A stretch of DNA of 64,000 bases from positions 124,001 through 188,000 of the forward strand of contig NZ_JOEA01000014.1 of the NCBI RefSeq assembly GCF_000719115.1, written 5' to 3'. This stretch comes from Lentzea albidocapillata. Lineage in GTDB: Bacteria; Actinomycetota; Actinomycetes; Mycobacteriales; Pseudonocardiaceae. The notes under the pieces were generated by a model. The model saw nothing but the letters and a program-made list of their open reading frames with translations, had not been told where the DNA came from and did no database searches. Shown piece by piece: positions 47,243 to 56,433 of this stretch; positions within the stretch are counted from its first letter, which is position 1; every line of letters starts with the position of its first letter. Made by a program: the position numbers and the translations under genes.

Positions 47243-48316
47243 GTGAAGAGAACGCTCGGTATAGGTCTTGCGGTCGTGCTGCTGGCCGGCGTCGTGACGG
47301 CGATCGTCCTGGGCCAGGGTTCCGGCGAACGGGCCCAGCTCCAGACCGTCCGCGGTGTGATCGGTTCGGAGAAGCTCGCCTTCTTCGCCGACCAGCGGGT
47401 CAAGGACGTGTTCGCGAAGCACGGTCTGAAGGTCGAGGTGGATCCGGCGGGATCGCGGCAGATCGCGACGGCCACCGACCTGAACTCGTACGACTTCGCC
47501 TTTCCCTCCTCGGCGCCCGCCGCCGAGAAGATCCAGCGCGACCGCAGGGCGGCGCGGACGTACGCGCCGTTCTCGTCGCCGATGGTGGTCGCCACGTTCG
47601 ACCCGGTCGTCGACCTGCTGACGAAGGCCGGCGTGGTCAAGTCCGGGCCGGGCTACCAGACGTTCGACGTGCAGGCGTACCTGGAGCTCGCGGCCAAGGC
47701 CACCCGCTGGAACCAGCTGCCGGGCAACACGGCCTATCCCGCGCGCAAGAACCTCCTCGTCACGACGACCGATCCGCGTGACTCGAACTCGGCGGCGATG
47801 TACCTGGCGATCACGTCGTTCGTCGCCAACGGCGGGGTGGTGTCGTCCCAGGACGCCGAGGCCAAGGTGCTGCCGGCGGTGTCGAAGCTGTTCCTGGACC
47901 AGGGATACACGCAGAGCAGCACCGAGGGACCGTTCGAGGACTACCTGTCCGCGGGGATGGGCAAGACGCCGCTCGTGCTGGCGTACGAGGCACAGTTCGT
48001 GGACCGGGTGGTGCGGGGCGACTCGTCGGTCCGGCCGGACATGAAGCTGCTCTACCCGGCGCCGACCGTGCTGTCCAAGCACACGCTGGTGCCGTTGCGC
48101 GAGGCCGGCGACCGGGTCGGGCAGCTGCTGCAGGGCGACGCCGAACTGGGCAGGCTCGCCGCGACGTTCGGGTTCCGCACCGCTGATCCGAAACACTTCG
48201 ACGACATCGTCAAGGAGAAGAGCCTGACCGTGCCGCAGACGATCGTGGACGTGGTCGAGCCGCCCGCGCACGAGACCCTGGAGCGGATGCTCGAGGCGAT
48301 CGCGAAGCAGTACTGA
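47243..48316 (+). CDS. Membrane-anchored binding-protein-like protein of the TelA cassette
   Basis: A 357-residue exported protein starting at GTG 47243 with TAGAGGTG upstream. An N-terminal signal anchor (TLGIGLAVVLLAGVVTAIVLG) has no lipobox cysteine. The rest resembles a type 2 periplasmic-binding fold: IGSEKLAFFADQRVKDVFAKHG at the start, YDFAFPSSAPAAEK and AYEAQFVDRVV later. It ends 2 bp before the telA gene. The ligand is unknown, and no ABC permease accompanies it. The 171-bp gap upstream shows no clear operator. Confidence 0.65.
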   Translation: MKRTLGIGLAVVLLAGVVTAIVLGQGSGERAQLQTVRGVIGSEKLAFFADQRVKDVFAKHGLKVEVDPAGSRQIATATDLNSYDFAFPSSAPAAEKIQRDRRAARTYAPFSSPMVVATFDPVVDLLTKAGVVKSGPGYQTFDVQAYLELAAKATRWNQLPGNTAYPARKNLLVTTTDPRDSNSAAMYLAITSFVANGGVVSSQDAEAKVLPAVSKLFLDQGYTQSSTEGPFEDYLSAGMGKTPLVLAYEAQFVDRVVRGDSSVRPDMKLLYPAPTVLSKHTLVPLREAGDRVGQLLQGDAELGRLAATFGFRTADPKHFDDIVKEKSLTVPQTIVDVVEPPAHETLERMLEAIAKQY

Positions 48317-48318
48317 CG

Positions 48319-49455
48319 ATGACCGACTTCGTTCTCACACCACCGGATCCCGTCGAGCCCGTGCCGGTCGACCGCGCGGCCGGGCTCATTCCCGTCGCCG
48401 ACAGGACCGAGTTGTCGTCGCGCGCCGAGGCCTTCGTGTCGGCCCTGGGCGCCGTTGACCCGCAGTCACCGGACTTCGGCCGGATCGCCGACGAGGCACT
48501 GGTGCTCGGCGAGGCGGAGATGCGGCTGGCGGCGCAGATCGCGGGCCGGCTGCTCGACCGCACGCTCGCGTCCGTCTCGTCCCCGCACGGCGCCCAGGTC
48601 TCGACGAGCCTGACCGAGCTGCGGCGCTCCGTTCGCGAGCTCGACCCGCAGGACCTGAGCAAGCTGACCGGCCGCAAGATCCTCGGCTTCCTCCCCGGCG
48701 GCAACTCGGCCCGCGGCCTGCTGGCACGGCTGCGCGCGGCCGACGAGCCGCTCAACCGCATCGTGCTGAGGCTGCGGTCCGGCCAGGACGCGCTGAAGCG
48801 CGACAACGCCGCCATCAAGGGCGAGCGGCAACGGCTGTGGGACCTGATGACCAAGCTGTCACAGGACGCCGCCCTCGCCGCCGAGATGGACGAGGCAGTG
48901 CAGCGCCAGGTGGCGATCCTCGACCTCGCCGAACCCGCACGCGCCCAGGCGTTGCGCGCCGACGTGCTCTTCGGCCTGCGGCAACGACATCAGGACCTGC
49001 TGACCCAGCTCGCCGTGTGCGCGCAGGGGTACATGGCACTGGACGTGGTGCGCCGCAACAACGACGAGCTGGTCAAGGGCATCGAACGGGCGGTCAGCAC
49101 GACCGTCACCGCGTTGCGGATCGGCGTGGCGGTCGCGGCGGCGCTGGCAGGCCAGCGCGAGGTGATCGACCAGGTCGACGCCGTGCGCGGCCTGACCGAC
49201 TCGATCCTGCGCTCGAACGCGACGCTGATGTCGTTGCAGGGTGAGGAGATCCAGCGCATCGCCTCGACTCCGGCCGTCGGCGTCGAGGCGGTGCGGACCT
49301 CGTTCGACCAGATCTACGCGGCGATCGACGCGATCGACACGTTCAAGGCCCGTGCGGCCGACTCCATGTCCAGCACGGTCTCCGCGCTGGACACCGAGAT
49401 CCGGCGCGCACACGACCACCTGACCCGCGTGCGGGAGATCGGGGACCAGCCGTGA
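48319..49455 (+). CDS. telA: TelA-family toxic-anion-resistance protein
   Basis: A 378-residue cytosolic protein of the TelA family (PF05816), largely helical and coiled-coil. Landmarks are LRRSVRELDPQDL, LGFLPGG, LRSGQDALKRDNAAIKGERQ, VFFG-like DVLFGLRQRHQDLLTQLAVCAQGYMAL given in parts, and RRNNDELVKGIERAVSTTV. TelA proteins are linked to tellurite and antimicrobial resistance and to Ter-type stress systems. Their mechanism is not known. The gene is packed between a binding-protein-like gene and a VWA lipoprotein gene. Confidence 0.85.
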   Translation: MTDFVLTPPDPVEPVPVDRAAGLIPVADRTELSSRAEAFVSALGAVDPQSPDFGRIADEALVLGEAEMRLAAQIAGRLLDRTLASVSSPHGAQVSTSLTELRRSVRELDPQDLSKLTGRKILGFLPGGNSARGLLARLRAADEPLNRIVLRLRSGQDALKRDNAAIKGERQRLWDLMTKLSQDAALAAEMDEAVQRQVAILDLAEPARAQALRADVLFGLRQRHQDLLTQLAVCAQGYMALDVVRRNNDELVKGIERAVSTTVTALRIGVAVAAALAGQREVIDQVDAVRGLTDSILRSNATLMSLQGEEIQRIASTPAVGVEAVRTSFDQIYAAIDAIDTFKARAADSMSSTVSALDTEIRRAHDHLTRVREIGDQP

Positions 49456-49499
49456 CCCGCCGCTGCCACGAGCCATCAGCGCGACTCCCAGGAGCCAGC

Positions 49500-51095
49500 A
49501 TGATCCGCCGTCTCATTCCCGCGGCCGCCGTCGTGGCGCTGCTGGCGGGATGTTCCGACTCGACAGATCCGGCCAGACCGGTCGGCGACGCCGCCCCCGG
49601 CACCCTCCGCGTCCTCGCGGGCAGCGAACTGGCCGACCTCCAGCCGATCCTCGACGAGGCCGCCAAAGCCACCGGCATCAGCGTGAGGTTCAGCTTCACC
49701 GGCACCATCGAGGGTGCCGAGAAGGTCGCGAGCGGCGCGGCCGAGCAGGGCTTCGACGCGGTCTGGTTCTCCTCCAACCGCTACCTCGAACTCGTGCCGG
49801 AGGCCCAGAAGCGGCTCGGTACGCCGGCCAAGGTGATGTCCTCGCCCGTCGTGCTCGGTCTGCCCGCCGCCAAGGTGCGGGAACTGGGCTGGGACACCGA
49901 ACGCGTCGGCTGGACGGAGATCGCCGAAGCCGCGGGCGCGCAGAAGTTCACCTACGGCATGACCGATCCGTCCGTCTCCAACTCCGGGTTCTCCGCGCTG
50001 GTCGGCGTCGCGGCGGCGTTGTCCGGGTCGGGTTCGGCGCTCGACGCGGCACGGATCGACGCGGTCGCGCCGCAGCTCAAGCAGTTCTTCTCGGCCCAGA
50101 AACTGTCGGCGGGCTCGTCCGGCTGGTTGTCGGAGGCCTACCAGCGGCGCGCACAGGACCCCGGCGCCCAAGTGGACGGTCTGATCAACTACGAGTCGGT
50201 GCTGCTGTCGATGCCCCAGCCGCTGACGCTGGTCTACCCGAGCGACGGCGTGGTGACGGCCGACTACCCGCTCACGTTGCTCACGTCGGCGTCGTCGGAA
50301 GCCCGTGAGGCGCACCAGAAGCTGTCCGACCACCTCAGGGGCGCGGACGTCCAGCGCAAGATCATGGAGACCACGCACCGCCGGCCCGCCGTGCCGCAGG
50401 TGCGGCTGGACGGCAAGTTCGCCACGAAGGACCTCGTGGAACTCCCGTTCCCCGGCAGTCAGTCCGCTGTGGACGGTCTGATCACCACGTACTTCGACCG
50501 GCTGCGCCGCCCGTCCCGGACGCTCTACGTGCTCGACACGTCCGGCTCGATGCAGGGCGACCGGATCGACGGCCTGCGTCAGGCCCTCACGGGGCTGACC
50601 GGCGCCGACGAGTCACTCGCCGGCAGGTTCAGCCGGTTCCACGGCCGCGAGCAGGTGACGTTGCTGCCGTTCAGCAGCAGCGCGCGGCCGCCGCTGAAGT
50701 ACGAGGTGCCGCAGGACGACCCGCGGCCCGTCCTCGACCAGATCCGCACCACCGCCACGAGCCTCGACGCGTCCGGCGGCACGGCGATCTACAGCAGTCT
50801 GCGCGGCGGTTACGACGTGCTGCGCCGGCAGATCGACGCTGACCCGGACCGGTTCACGTCGATCGTGCTGATGACCGACGGCGAGAACACCGGCAGCGAG
50901 GGCATCACCGACTTCCAGCTGTTCCACCAGAGCCTGTCGCCGGACCTCAAGGGCATCCCGATCTTCCCGGTGCTGTTCGGTGAGAGCGCCACGACCGAGA
51001 TGGAGCAGGTGGCGAAGATGAGCGGCGGCAAGGTGTTCGACGCCCGCAGCCGTTCGCTCTCGGCCGCCTTCAAGGAGATTCGTGGTTATCAGTAG
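49500..51095 (+). CDS. Lipoprotein fusing a solute-binding domain to a VWA domain
   Basis: A 531-residue exported lipoprotein from ATG 49500 (GGAG nine bases upstream). The lipobox is LLAGC (Cys18). Residues 30-315 are an SBP_bac_11/ModA-like binding domain (TLRVLAGSELADLQPILDEA, WTEIAEAAGAQKFTYGMTDP). Residues 338-531 are a von Willebrand A domain with a complete MIDAS: D346-T-S348-G-S350, the Thr in DASGGTAIYSS and the Asp in MTDGEN. Both domains should be outside the membrane. The stop overlaps the next gene by 14 bp. It may sense or hold a metal or anion for the TelA system. Confidence 0.8.
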   Translation: MIRRLIPAAAVVALLAGCSDSTDPARPVGDAAPGTLRVLAGSELADLQPILDEAAKATGISVRFSFTGTIEGAEKVASGAAEQGFDAVWFSSNRYLELVPEAQKRLGTPAKVMSSPVVLGLPAAKVRELGWDTERVGWTEIAEAAGAQKFTYGMTDPSVSNSGFSALVGVAAALSGSGSALDAARIDAVAPQLKQFFSAQKLSAGSSGWLSEAYQRRAQDPGAQVDGLINYESVLLSMPQPLTLVYPSDGVVTADYPLTLLTSASSEAREAHQKLSDHLRGADVQRKIMETTHRRPAVPQVRLDGKFATKDLVELPFPGSQSAVDGLITTYFDRLRRPSRTLYVLDTSGSMQGDRIDGLRQALTGLTGADESLAGRFSRFHGREQVTLLPFSSSARPPLKYEVPQDDPRPVLDQIRTTATSLDASGGTAIYSSLRGGYDVLRRQIDADPDRFTSIVLMTDGENTGSEGITDFQLFHQSLSPDLKGIPIFPVLFGESATTEMEQVAKMSGGKVFDARSRSLSAAFKEIRGYQ

Positions 51096-51648
51096 GTACC
51101 TCGCCTCCTGGAAGAACCTGGCCGGCTGCGCGGGCGGGCTGATCGGCCTCGCCCTGCACCTCGCCGGGCTCGCCGGGTCGTACTGGGTCGTGGTCGTGAT
51201 CGGCCTCTACGGCGTGGGCGCGCTGGCCGCGCCACCCGAGCGGATCACCCTGGTGACCGACCCGGAGGAGGAGGCGGGCGCGCTGCGGTCCGAGTTGGAC
51301 GCGCTGGTGCAACGGGTGCAAGGCCTGCGAGTGCCGGACGAGGTCGCGCCGAAGCTCGCGGAGATCGCCGAGGTCCTGCGCGGCATGCTCGACCGCCCTC
51401 GCGCCCTGCGGGCCGACCCGGACGCCCTGCACGCCGTCACCCGGCTCGTCGGCACCGACCTGCCGCTGTCCGTGCAGACCTACCTCAACCTGCCGCGGTG
51501 GTACGCCGCCGCACGGGGATCGGGCACGGAACTGGTGCGGCAGCTCGACTTGCTGCACGCCGACGCGAGGAGGACCGCGGAGCGGTTCCATGCGGCCGAC
51601 GCGCAACGGCAGGCCGACCACACCCGCTACCTCGAAGACCGCGAGTAG
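51082..51648 (+). CDS. XpaC-like membrane protein
   Basis: A 188-residue protein from GTG 51082, overlapping the VWA gene. Two N-terminal membrane segments (CAGGLIGLALHLAGLAGSYWVVVVIGL, given here in part) precede a helical cytoplasmic domain (EEEAGALRSELDALVQRVQG, LPLSVQTYLNLP). This matches the XpaC/5-bromo-4-chloroindolyl-phosphate-hydrolysis family, which is repeatedly found next to TelA. It completes the four-gene cassette. Confidence 0.7.
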   Translation: MVISRYLASWKNLAGCAGGLIGLALHLAGLAGSYWVVVVIGLYGVGALAAPPERITLVTDPEEEAGALRSELDALVQRVQGLRVPDEVAPKLAEIAEVLRGMLDRPRALRADPDALHAVTRLVGTDLPLSVQTYLNLPRWYAAARGSGTELVRQLDLLHADARRTAERFHAADAQRQADHTRYLEDRE

Positions 51649-51666
51649 CGTCGTGACGTTCCCGGA

Positions 51667-52503
51667 TCAGCCCGGATAGCCCAGCGCGGCCGACAGATCC
51701 CGGGCGGCACCGGAAACGATCCGGCCCAGCTTGTCCAGTTGCGCGCCGATCCGTTCCTTGGGCGCCGACACGTTCAACGCCGCCACCACCCGCGAAGTGA
51801 AGTCGTACACCGGTGCCGAAGCCGCGACCACGCCCCGTTCCAGCTCCTCGTCCGAGGTCGCGTAGCCGCGCTCGCGCACTCGCCGCAGTTCGGCGACCAG
51901 CGCGTCCAGGTCGGTGATCGAGTTGGGCCGCGACGAGGGCTGCTCCAGCACCGCGAACGTCGAGTCGGCCCGCTCCCCCGCCTCCAGCACACCTTCGTCG
52001 TGGCCGTGCTCGGCGTACCAGACGCCGAGCGACCCGGCGTCCCAGTCGCTGAGCAACGCGCGCCCGGACGGCGTCCGCCAGGCTGCCGTCGTCACGCCCT
52101 CCCAGCCGGTGGTGTGGAAGCGGTTCGGGCTCAGTTCGCTCAGCAACGTCAGCACGTTGCCGCCCCGCAGCACGCAGAGGTGCGCGGTCTCGCGCGTCAC
52201 CTGTGCCAGGTGCTTCAGGTGCCCGCGCGCGTTCCAGGCCAGCGCGCCCTCCGCGGTCCGGGCCGCCAGCGCGTACAGGCGCGACCCGAGCCGGTAGGCC
52301 TGCGTGTCCGGGTCGCGGTCGACGAGCCCGCTTTCGCCGAGGGTCGCGAGTGTGCGCGACACGACCGTCTTGTCCCGGCCGAGGAGCGTGGCGATCCGGA
52401 CGACGCCGAGGCCGCCGGACTGCACCGCCTCGGGCCGGCCGAGCAACTCCAGCACCTCGATGTCACGGGCCAGACCTGCGGAGTTGCGTCGAGATCCCTG
52501 CAT
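51667..52503 (-). CDS. IclR-family regulator
   Basis: A 278-residue regulator divergent from the betaine-type transport/catabolic operon, which it probably controls. The N-terminal winged helix (RIATLLGRDKTVVSRTLATL) is followed by an IclR effector domain (HLCVLRGGNVLTLL, TTAAWRTPSGRALLSDWD, RGYATSDEELERGVVAASAPV). I chose ATG 52503 (MQGSRRNSAGLARDIEVLE). ATG 52533 would add ten residues and overlap the likely operator. Confidence 0.85.
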   Translation of the reverse strand: MQGSRRNSAGLARDIEVLELLGRPEAVQSGGLGVVRIATLLGRDKTVVSRTLATLGESGLVDRDPDTQAYRLGSRLYALAARTAEGALAWNARGHLKHLAQVTRETAHLCVLRGGNVLTLLSELSPNRFHTTGWEGVTTAAWRTPSGRALLSDWDAGSLGVWYAEHGHDEGVLEAGERADSTFAVLEQPSSRPNSITDLDALVAELRRVRERGYATSDEELERGVVAASAPVYDFTSRVVAALNVSAPKERIGAQLDKLGRIVSGAARDLSAALGYPG

Positions 52504-52524
52504 GGCGCGGCACTCTACGAGGTC

Positions 52525-52550
52525 TGTTGCCATATCGCCAACACCTGTTG
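52525..52550. promoter_or_regulatory. Putative IclR operator
   Basis: Three alternating half-sites lie in the divergent promoter region: TGTTG (52525-52529), CAACA (52539-52543) and TGTTG (52546-52550). The last two form CAACACCTGTTG. The position, 22-47 bp before the regulator start and 64 bp before the operon, suits control of both sides. Confidence 0.45.
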
Positions 52551-52613
52551 TGCATAAGACCACACCAAATCTACCGTTCCCGGCCATCGGCACCGATGCC
52601 GGAAGGAGGCCCC

Positions 52614-53267
52614 GTGTTCGGTTCTCTCGACGTGTTCCTGGCCCGCCGCTGGGAAGACCTCGTCATGCTGACGCTGCAACACCTCGCCGTGGTGGCCCTG
52701 AGCCTCGCCATCGCCACCGTTCTCGGCGTTCTGATCGGCTTGCTGGTGTGGGACAGGAACGTCCCGCGCACGGCGGCGCTCACCGCCGCCGGCATCGCGA
52801 TCACCATCCCGTCGCTGGCACTGCTCGCGCTGCTGAGCCCCGTGCTCGGACTCGGCTGGGCGCCCACGGTGGTGTCGCTGGTCTTCTACTCGCTGCTGCC
52901 GATCGTGCGGAACACCGTGGTCGGCCTGCGCGAGGTGCCCGCACACCTCATCGAGTCGGCCAGGGGCATGGGGATGACGCCCGCGAAGACCCTGCTGAGC
53001 ATCCAGCTGCCGCTCGCGTGGCCGGTCATCGTGACCGGCATCAGGGTCGCGGCGCAGCTCACGGTCGGCATCGCGGCGATCGCGGCCTACGTCGCCGGTC
53101 CCGGTCTCGGCCTCTACATCTTCAAGGGCCTGTCGTCACTCGGCTCGGTCAACGCGCTCAACTTCACGCTCACCGGCACGATCTGCGTCGTGCTGCTGGC
53201 CCTGCTCCTCGACGGCGCCTTCGTCCTGATCGCCCGCTACAGCACTTCTAGGGGTCTCCGTGTCTGA
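52614..53267 (+). CDS. Betaine/choline-type ABC permease (OpuBB/ProW-like)
   Basis: A 217-residue permease of the osmoprotectant (OpuB/OpuC/OsmF) group. GTG 52614 follows AAGGAGG by four bases; earlier in-frame sequence is non-homologous and runs under the IclR gene. Family motifs are IPSLALLALLSP, YSLLPIVRNTVVGLREV and ESARGMGMTPAKTLLSIQLP. It is the first gene of a ten-gene operon. Confidence 0.87.
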   Translation: MFGSLDVFLARRWEDLVMLTLQHLAVVALSLAIATVLGVLIGLLVWDRNVPRTAALTAAGIAITIPSLALLALLSPVLGLGWAPTVVSLVFYSLLPIVRNTVVGLREVPAHLIESARGMGMTPAKTLLSIQLPLAWPVIVTGIRVAAQLTVGIAAIAAYVAGPGLGLYIFKGLSSLGSVNALNFTLTGTICVVLLALLLDGAFVLIARYSTSRGLRV

Positions 53268-54231
53268 GCCAGGAGCCGGCATCGAACTGAGCCACGTCAC
53301 CAAGCGGTACGCGGGCCAGCAGCAGGCCGCCGTCGAGGACTTCTCGCTGAGCGTCGACCCCGGCGAGCTGGTCATGTTCGTCGGGCCGTCCGGCTGCGGC
53401 AAGACCACGACGATGAAGATGATCAACCGCATCATCGAGCCGTCGAGCGGGTCGATCACGATCGACGGCCAGGACGTGTTGTCGCTGGACCCCAACGAGC
53501 TCCGCCGTCACATCGGGTACGTCATCCAGCAGATCGGCCTGTTCCCGCACATGACGATCGCGGAGAACATCGCCACCGTGCCGAAGCTTTTGGGCTGGTC
53601 CAAGGAGCGCACCGGCAACCGCGTCGACGAGCTGCTGCGAACCGTCCAGCTCGACCCCGGGACGTTCGCGCACCGCTATCCCAAGCAGCTCTCCGGTGGT
53701 CAGCAGCAACGCGTCGGTGTCGCCCGCGCCCTGGCCGCCGATCCGCCGGTGATGCTGATGGACGAACCGTTCGGCGCCACCGACCCGATCACGCGGCAGA
53801 AGCTGCAGGCCGAGTTCCTCAAGCTCCAGGCCGACATCGGCAAGACGATCATCTTCGTCACGCACGACTTCGACGAGGCCATCCGGCTCGGCGACCGGAT
53901 CGCGGTGCTGAGCGAACGCAGCCGGATCGAGCAGTTCGACACGCCCGCGAACATCCTCGCCAACCCGGCCAACGACTACGTGTCGAGCTTCATCGGCCAC
54001 GGCGCCGGCCTCATGCGCCTCGCGCTGATCCCGATCTCCGACGTCGAGCTCGACGCGCCGGACGCGAGTGCGCCCGCCGTCGATGCCGACGCCTCGCTGC
54101 GGGACGCGCTGGACCTGTTGATGGTCACGGGTGCCGAACGTGTCAACGTGCCGGGAGCGAACGGTTCGCTGACGCACGCGAAGATCTCGGCCGCGCTGAA
54201 CAGGGTCAAGCAACCGGTGGAGGCGTCATGA
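53260..54231 (+). CDS. Betaine/choline-type ABC ATPase (OpuBA/ProV-like)
   Basis: A 323-residue ATPase starting at GTG 53260, overlapping the permease by 8 bp. It has Walker A GPSGCGKTT, TMKMINRIIEPSSG, a Q-loop in IGYVIQQIGLFPHMTI, signature LSGGQQQRVGVARAL, Walker B VMLMDEPFGATDPITR and H-loop FVTHDFDEAIRLGDR. FGATDPI is typical of the Opu group. The C-terminal region (ALIPISDVEL onward) may be a degenerate CBS-like regulatory tail. Confidence 0.9.
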   Translation: MSEPGAGIELSHVTKRYAGQQQAAVEDFSLSVDPGELVMFVGPSGCGKTTTMKMINRIIEPSSGSITIDGQDVLSLDPNELRRHIGYVIQQIGLFPHMTIAENIATVPKLLGWSKERTGNRVDELLRTVQLDPGTFAHRYPKQLSGGQQQRVGVARALAADPPVMLMDEPFGATDPITRQKLQAEFLKLQADIGKTIIFVTHDFDEAIRLGDRIAVLSERSRIEQFDTPANILANPANDYVSSFIGHGAGLMRLALIPISDVELDAPDASAPAVDADASLRDALDLLMVTGAERVNVPGANGSLTHAKISAALNRVKQPVEAS

Positions 54232-54974
54232 GCGTCCACACAGGACAGGCTCCGCGGCTGGGGCTCAAGCGGTTCACGACACCGCTCGCGGTCGTGGTCG
54301 CGCTGGTCGCGTTGTTCGCCTGGCTCAGCAGCCTCACGCTCGACTCCATCGAGCAGCGCACACTCAACACGAGCTACCTCCTCGACCGCACGCAGGAACA
54401 CGTCCTGCTCACCGTCGTCTCGTCCGCGCTCGTCGCTCTACTCGCGATCCCGGCGGGCATCGCCGCCTACCGGGTCCGCTCGAAGGCGGTCCGCGCGTTC
54501 GTGATCGGCCTGGGCAACATCGGCCAGGCGACCCCTGCGGTCGGTGTGGTGATCCTGCTGGCGATCGTGTGGCAGACGGGCTTCTACACCGCCCTGATCT
54601 CGCTGGTCGCCTACTGCTTCCTCCCGGTGCTGCGCAACACCCTGACCGGCCTCGAACAGGTCGACCAGGCAACCCGCGAAGCAGCCAGGGGCATGGGCAT
54701 GACCCCGCGCCAGGTCCTGTGGCGCATCGAGCTCCCGCTGGCCTCACCGGTGATCCTGGCCGGGCTGCGGACCGCTCTCGTGTTCTCCGTCGGCGTCGCG
54801 ACCATCGCGACGTTCATCAACGCAGGCGGCCTCGGCGACATGATCGTCAACGGCCTGAAGCTCCAGCGCTACCCCGTGATCGTCGTCGGCGCAGTGCTCG
54901 TCGCCGCGATCGCCGTCCTCATCGACTGGGCAGCCGGTCTCGTCGAGGACCTCGTCCGCCCCCGCGGTCTGTAA
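54228..54974 (+). CDS. Betaine/choline-type ABC permease (second)
   Basis: A 248-residue permease; ATG 54228 overlaps the ATPase stop. The motifs VRAFVIGLGNIGQATPAVGV, YCFLPVLRNTLTGLEQVD and EAARGMGMTPRQVLWRIELP repeat those of the first permease. A heterodimeric channel is expected, as in OpuC and OsmU systems. Confidence 0.88.
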   Translation: MSVHTGQAPRLGLKRFTTPLAVVVALVALFAWLSSLTLDSIEQRTLNTSYLLDRTQEHVLLTVVSSALVALLAIPAGIAAYRVRSKAVRAFVIGLGNIGQATPAVGVVILLAIVWQTGFYTALISLVAYCFLPVLRNTLTGLEQVDQATREAARGMGMTPRQVLWRIELPLASPVILAGLRTALVFSVGVATIATFINAGGLGDMIVNGLKLQRYPVIVVGAVLVAAIAVLIDWAAGLVEDLVRPRGL

Positions 54975-55006
54975 GTACCTCTCCTCCTCCGCCAGAAGGA
55001 CATTCC

Positions 55007-55927
55007 ATGTACAAGCGCGCCCTCATCGGCGTGCTGGCCCTCGGGCTGGCCGCCTGTTCGAGTTCCCCGTCCGCCGACACCGCCGCGAAGACCAGTGATC
55101 TCGCGGGCCTGTCCGGCGAGATCGGTTCGAAGGACTTCGCCGAGCAGTACATCCTCGCCCACCTGACGACCAAGCTGCTCAACGCCCACGGCGCGACGCT
55201 GGAGGCCAACACCAAGCTGGTCGGCTCCGCGAACGTGCGGCAAGCCCTGGAGAACAAGCAGTTCGTGGGCTACTGGGAGTACACCGGCACGTCCTGGATC
55301 ACCTACAACAAGCAGACGGCGCCGATCAAGACCGAGCAGGAGCAGTTCGACGCGGTGAAGAAGGCCGACGAGGCCAAGAGCATCGCGTGGGTCTCGCCCG
55401 CGCCGTTCAACAACACCTACACCTTCGCGATCCGCAACGAGAAGGCGAAGGAGCTCAACGTCTCCAAGATGAGCGACATCGCCAAGCTGCCCGCGAACGA
55501 GCGGACGTTCTGCATCGAGAGCGAGTTCTCCACGCGGGACGACGGCTGGCCGGGCGTCTCGAAGGAGTACGCGTTCGACGCGCCGAAGGACAACGTGAAG
55601 CTGCTCGACACCGGTGTCATCTACACCGCCACCAAGGACGGCAAGGACTGCAACTTCGGCGAGGTGTTCGCGACCGACGGCCGCATCGCCGCGCTCGGGC
55701 TCACCGTGCTGCAGGACGACAAGGCGTTCTTCCCGATCTACCAGGGCGGGTTCACGCTGCAGGCCGACGTGCTCAAGAGCCACCCGAAGATCGCGGACGT
55801 GCTGGGGCCCATGGCGGACAAGCTGACCACCGAGGAGATGCAGAAGCTCAACGCCAAGGTCGACGTCGACGGTGACGAGCCGGACGAGGTCGCGCAGGAG
55901 TGGCTGACCGCGCAGGGGCTGATCTGA
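55007..55927 (+). CDS. OpuAC/OsmF-type substrate-binding lipoprotein
   Basis: A 306-residue extracellular binding protein; the signal MYKRALIGVLALGLAAC ends in a lipobox cysteine. IGSKDFAEQYILAHLTTKLL and GYWEYTGTSW match the osmoprotectant-binding family (gSKxFxEqyil, YxEYTGT). Family ligands include glycine betaine, choline and carnitine, but the catabolic genes that follow suggest a carbon source rather than an osmoprotectant. It lies 3 bp before the fae-like gene. Confidence 0.87.
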   Translation: MYKRALIGVLALGLAACSSSPSADTAAKTSDLAGLSGEIGSKDFAEQYILAHLTTKLLNAHGATLEANTKLVGSANVRQALENKQFVGYWEYTGTSWITYNKQTAPIKTEQEQFDAVKKADEAKSIAWVSPAPFNNTYTFAIRNEKAKELNVSKMSDIAKLPANERTFCIESEFSTRDDGWPGVSKEYAFDAPKDNVKLLDTGVIYTATKDGKDCNFGEVFATDGRIAALGLTVLQDDKAFFPIYQGGFTLQADVLKSHPKIADVLGPMADKLTTEEMQKLNAKVDVDGDEPDEVAQEWLTAQGLI

Positions 55928-55929
55928 TC

Positions 55930-56433
55930 ATGCTGATCGGAGAGAGCTTCGTCGGCGAGGGCGTCAACGCCGCCCACATCAACACGGTGCTCGGTCATCG
56001 CGACGGACCGGCCGGCACCGCCTGGGCGACGGCCCTGGCCACGCCCTCAGCGGGCCACGTCCCGTTCGTCGCCGTGCTGCGGCCTTCGTTGCCGGTCAAG
56101 CCGATGACGTTGTTCGTCACCAAGGCCGCTCCCGCGAACGACGACCACGGGCTGCTGATCTGGGGTCCCGCGCAGGCCGGCGTCGCCGCCGGTGTCGCCG
56201 ACGCGGTGGCCGCGGGCAGCATCCCGGAACCGGACACCTCGACACACGTGCTGATCGCGGCGGTCTGGGTCAACCCCGGCGCCGACGACGCGGACACCGT
56301 GTACCGCAACAACCGCGAGGCCACTCGGACAGCACTTGCCAACGGTGCCAAGGACCTGCCGGCGATCGACGCGGTGCTCGCCGCGAAGGACACCCCGAGC
56401 AACCCCTTCTACACGCCCAAGGAGAGAGCGTGA
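55930..56433 (+). CDS. fae: Formaldehyde-activating enzyme (Fae) homologue
   Basis: A 167-residue protein that aligns by eye along its whole length with Fae, which condenses formaldehyde with tetrahydromethanopterin. Shared features are IGESFVGEG at the start, HI at 16-17 (H16 fits the conserved Fae catalytic His), PAGTAWATALATPSAGHVPF, AVLRPSLPVKPMTLFVTKA and GPAQAGVAAGVADAVAAG. Actinomycetes are not known to make methanopterin, so the real substrate may differ. It is co-transcribed with an importer and four oxidoreductases. Its stop overlaps the next GTG. Confidence 0.85.
   Translation: MLIGESFVGEGVNAAHINTVLGHRDGPAGTAWATALATPSAGHVPFVAVLRPSLPVKPMTLFVTKAAPANDDHGLLIWGPAQAGVAAGVADAVAAGSIPEPDTSTHVLIAAVWVNPGADDADTVYRNNREATRTALANGAKDLPAIDAVLAAKDTPSNPFYTPKERA

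Noticed and set aside
52203..52613. N-terminal extension of the first betaine-type permease
   Set aside because: The upstream in-frame sequence is antisense to the IclR gene and crosses its promoter. GTG 52614 has a strong AAGGAGG and starts at family homology.
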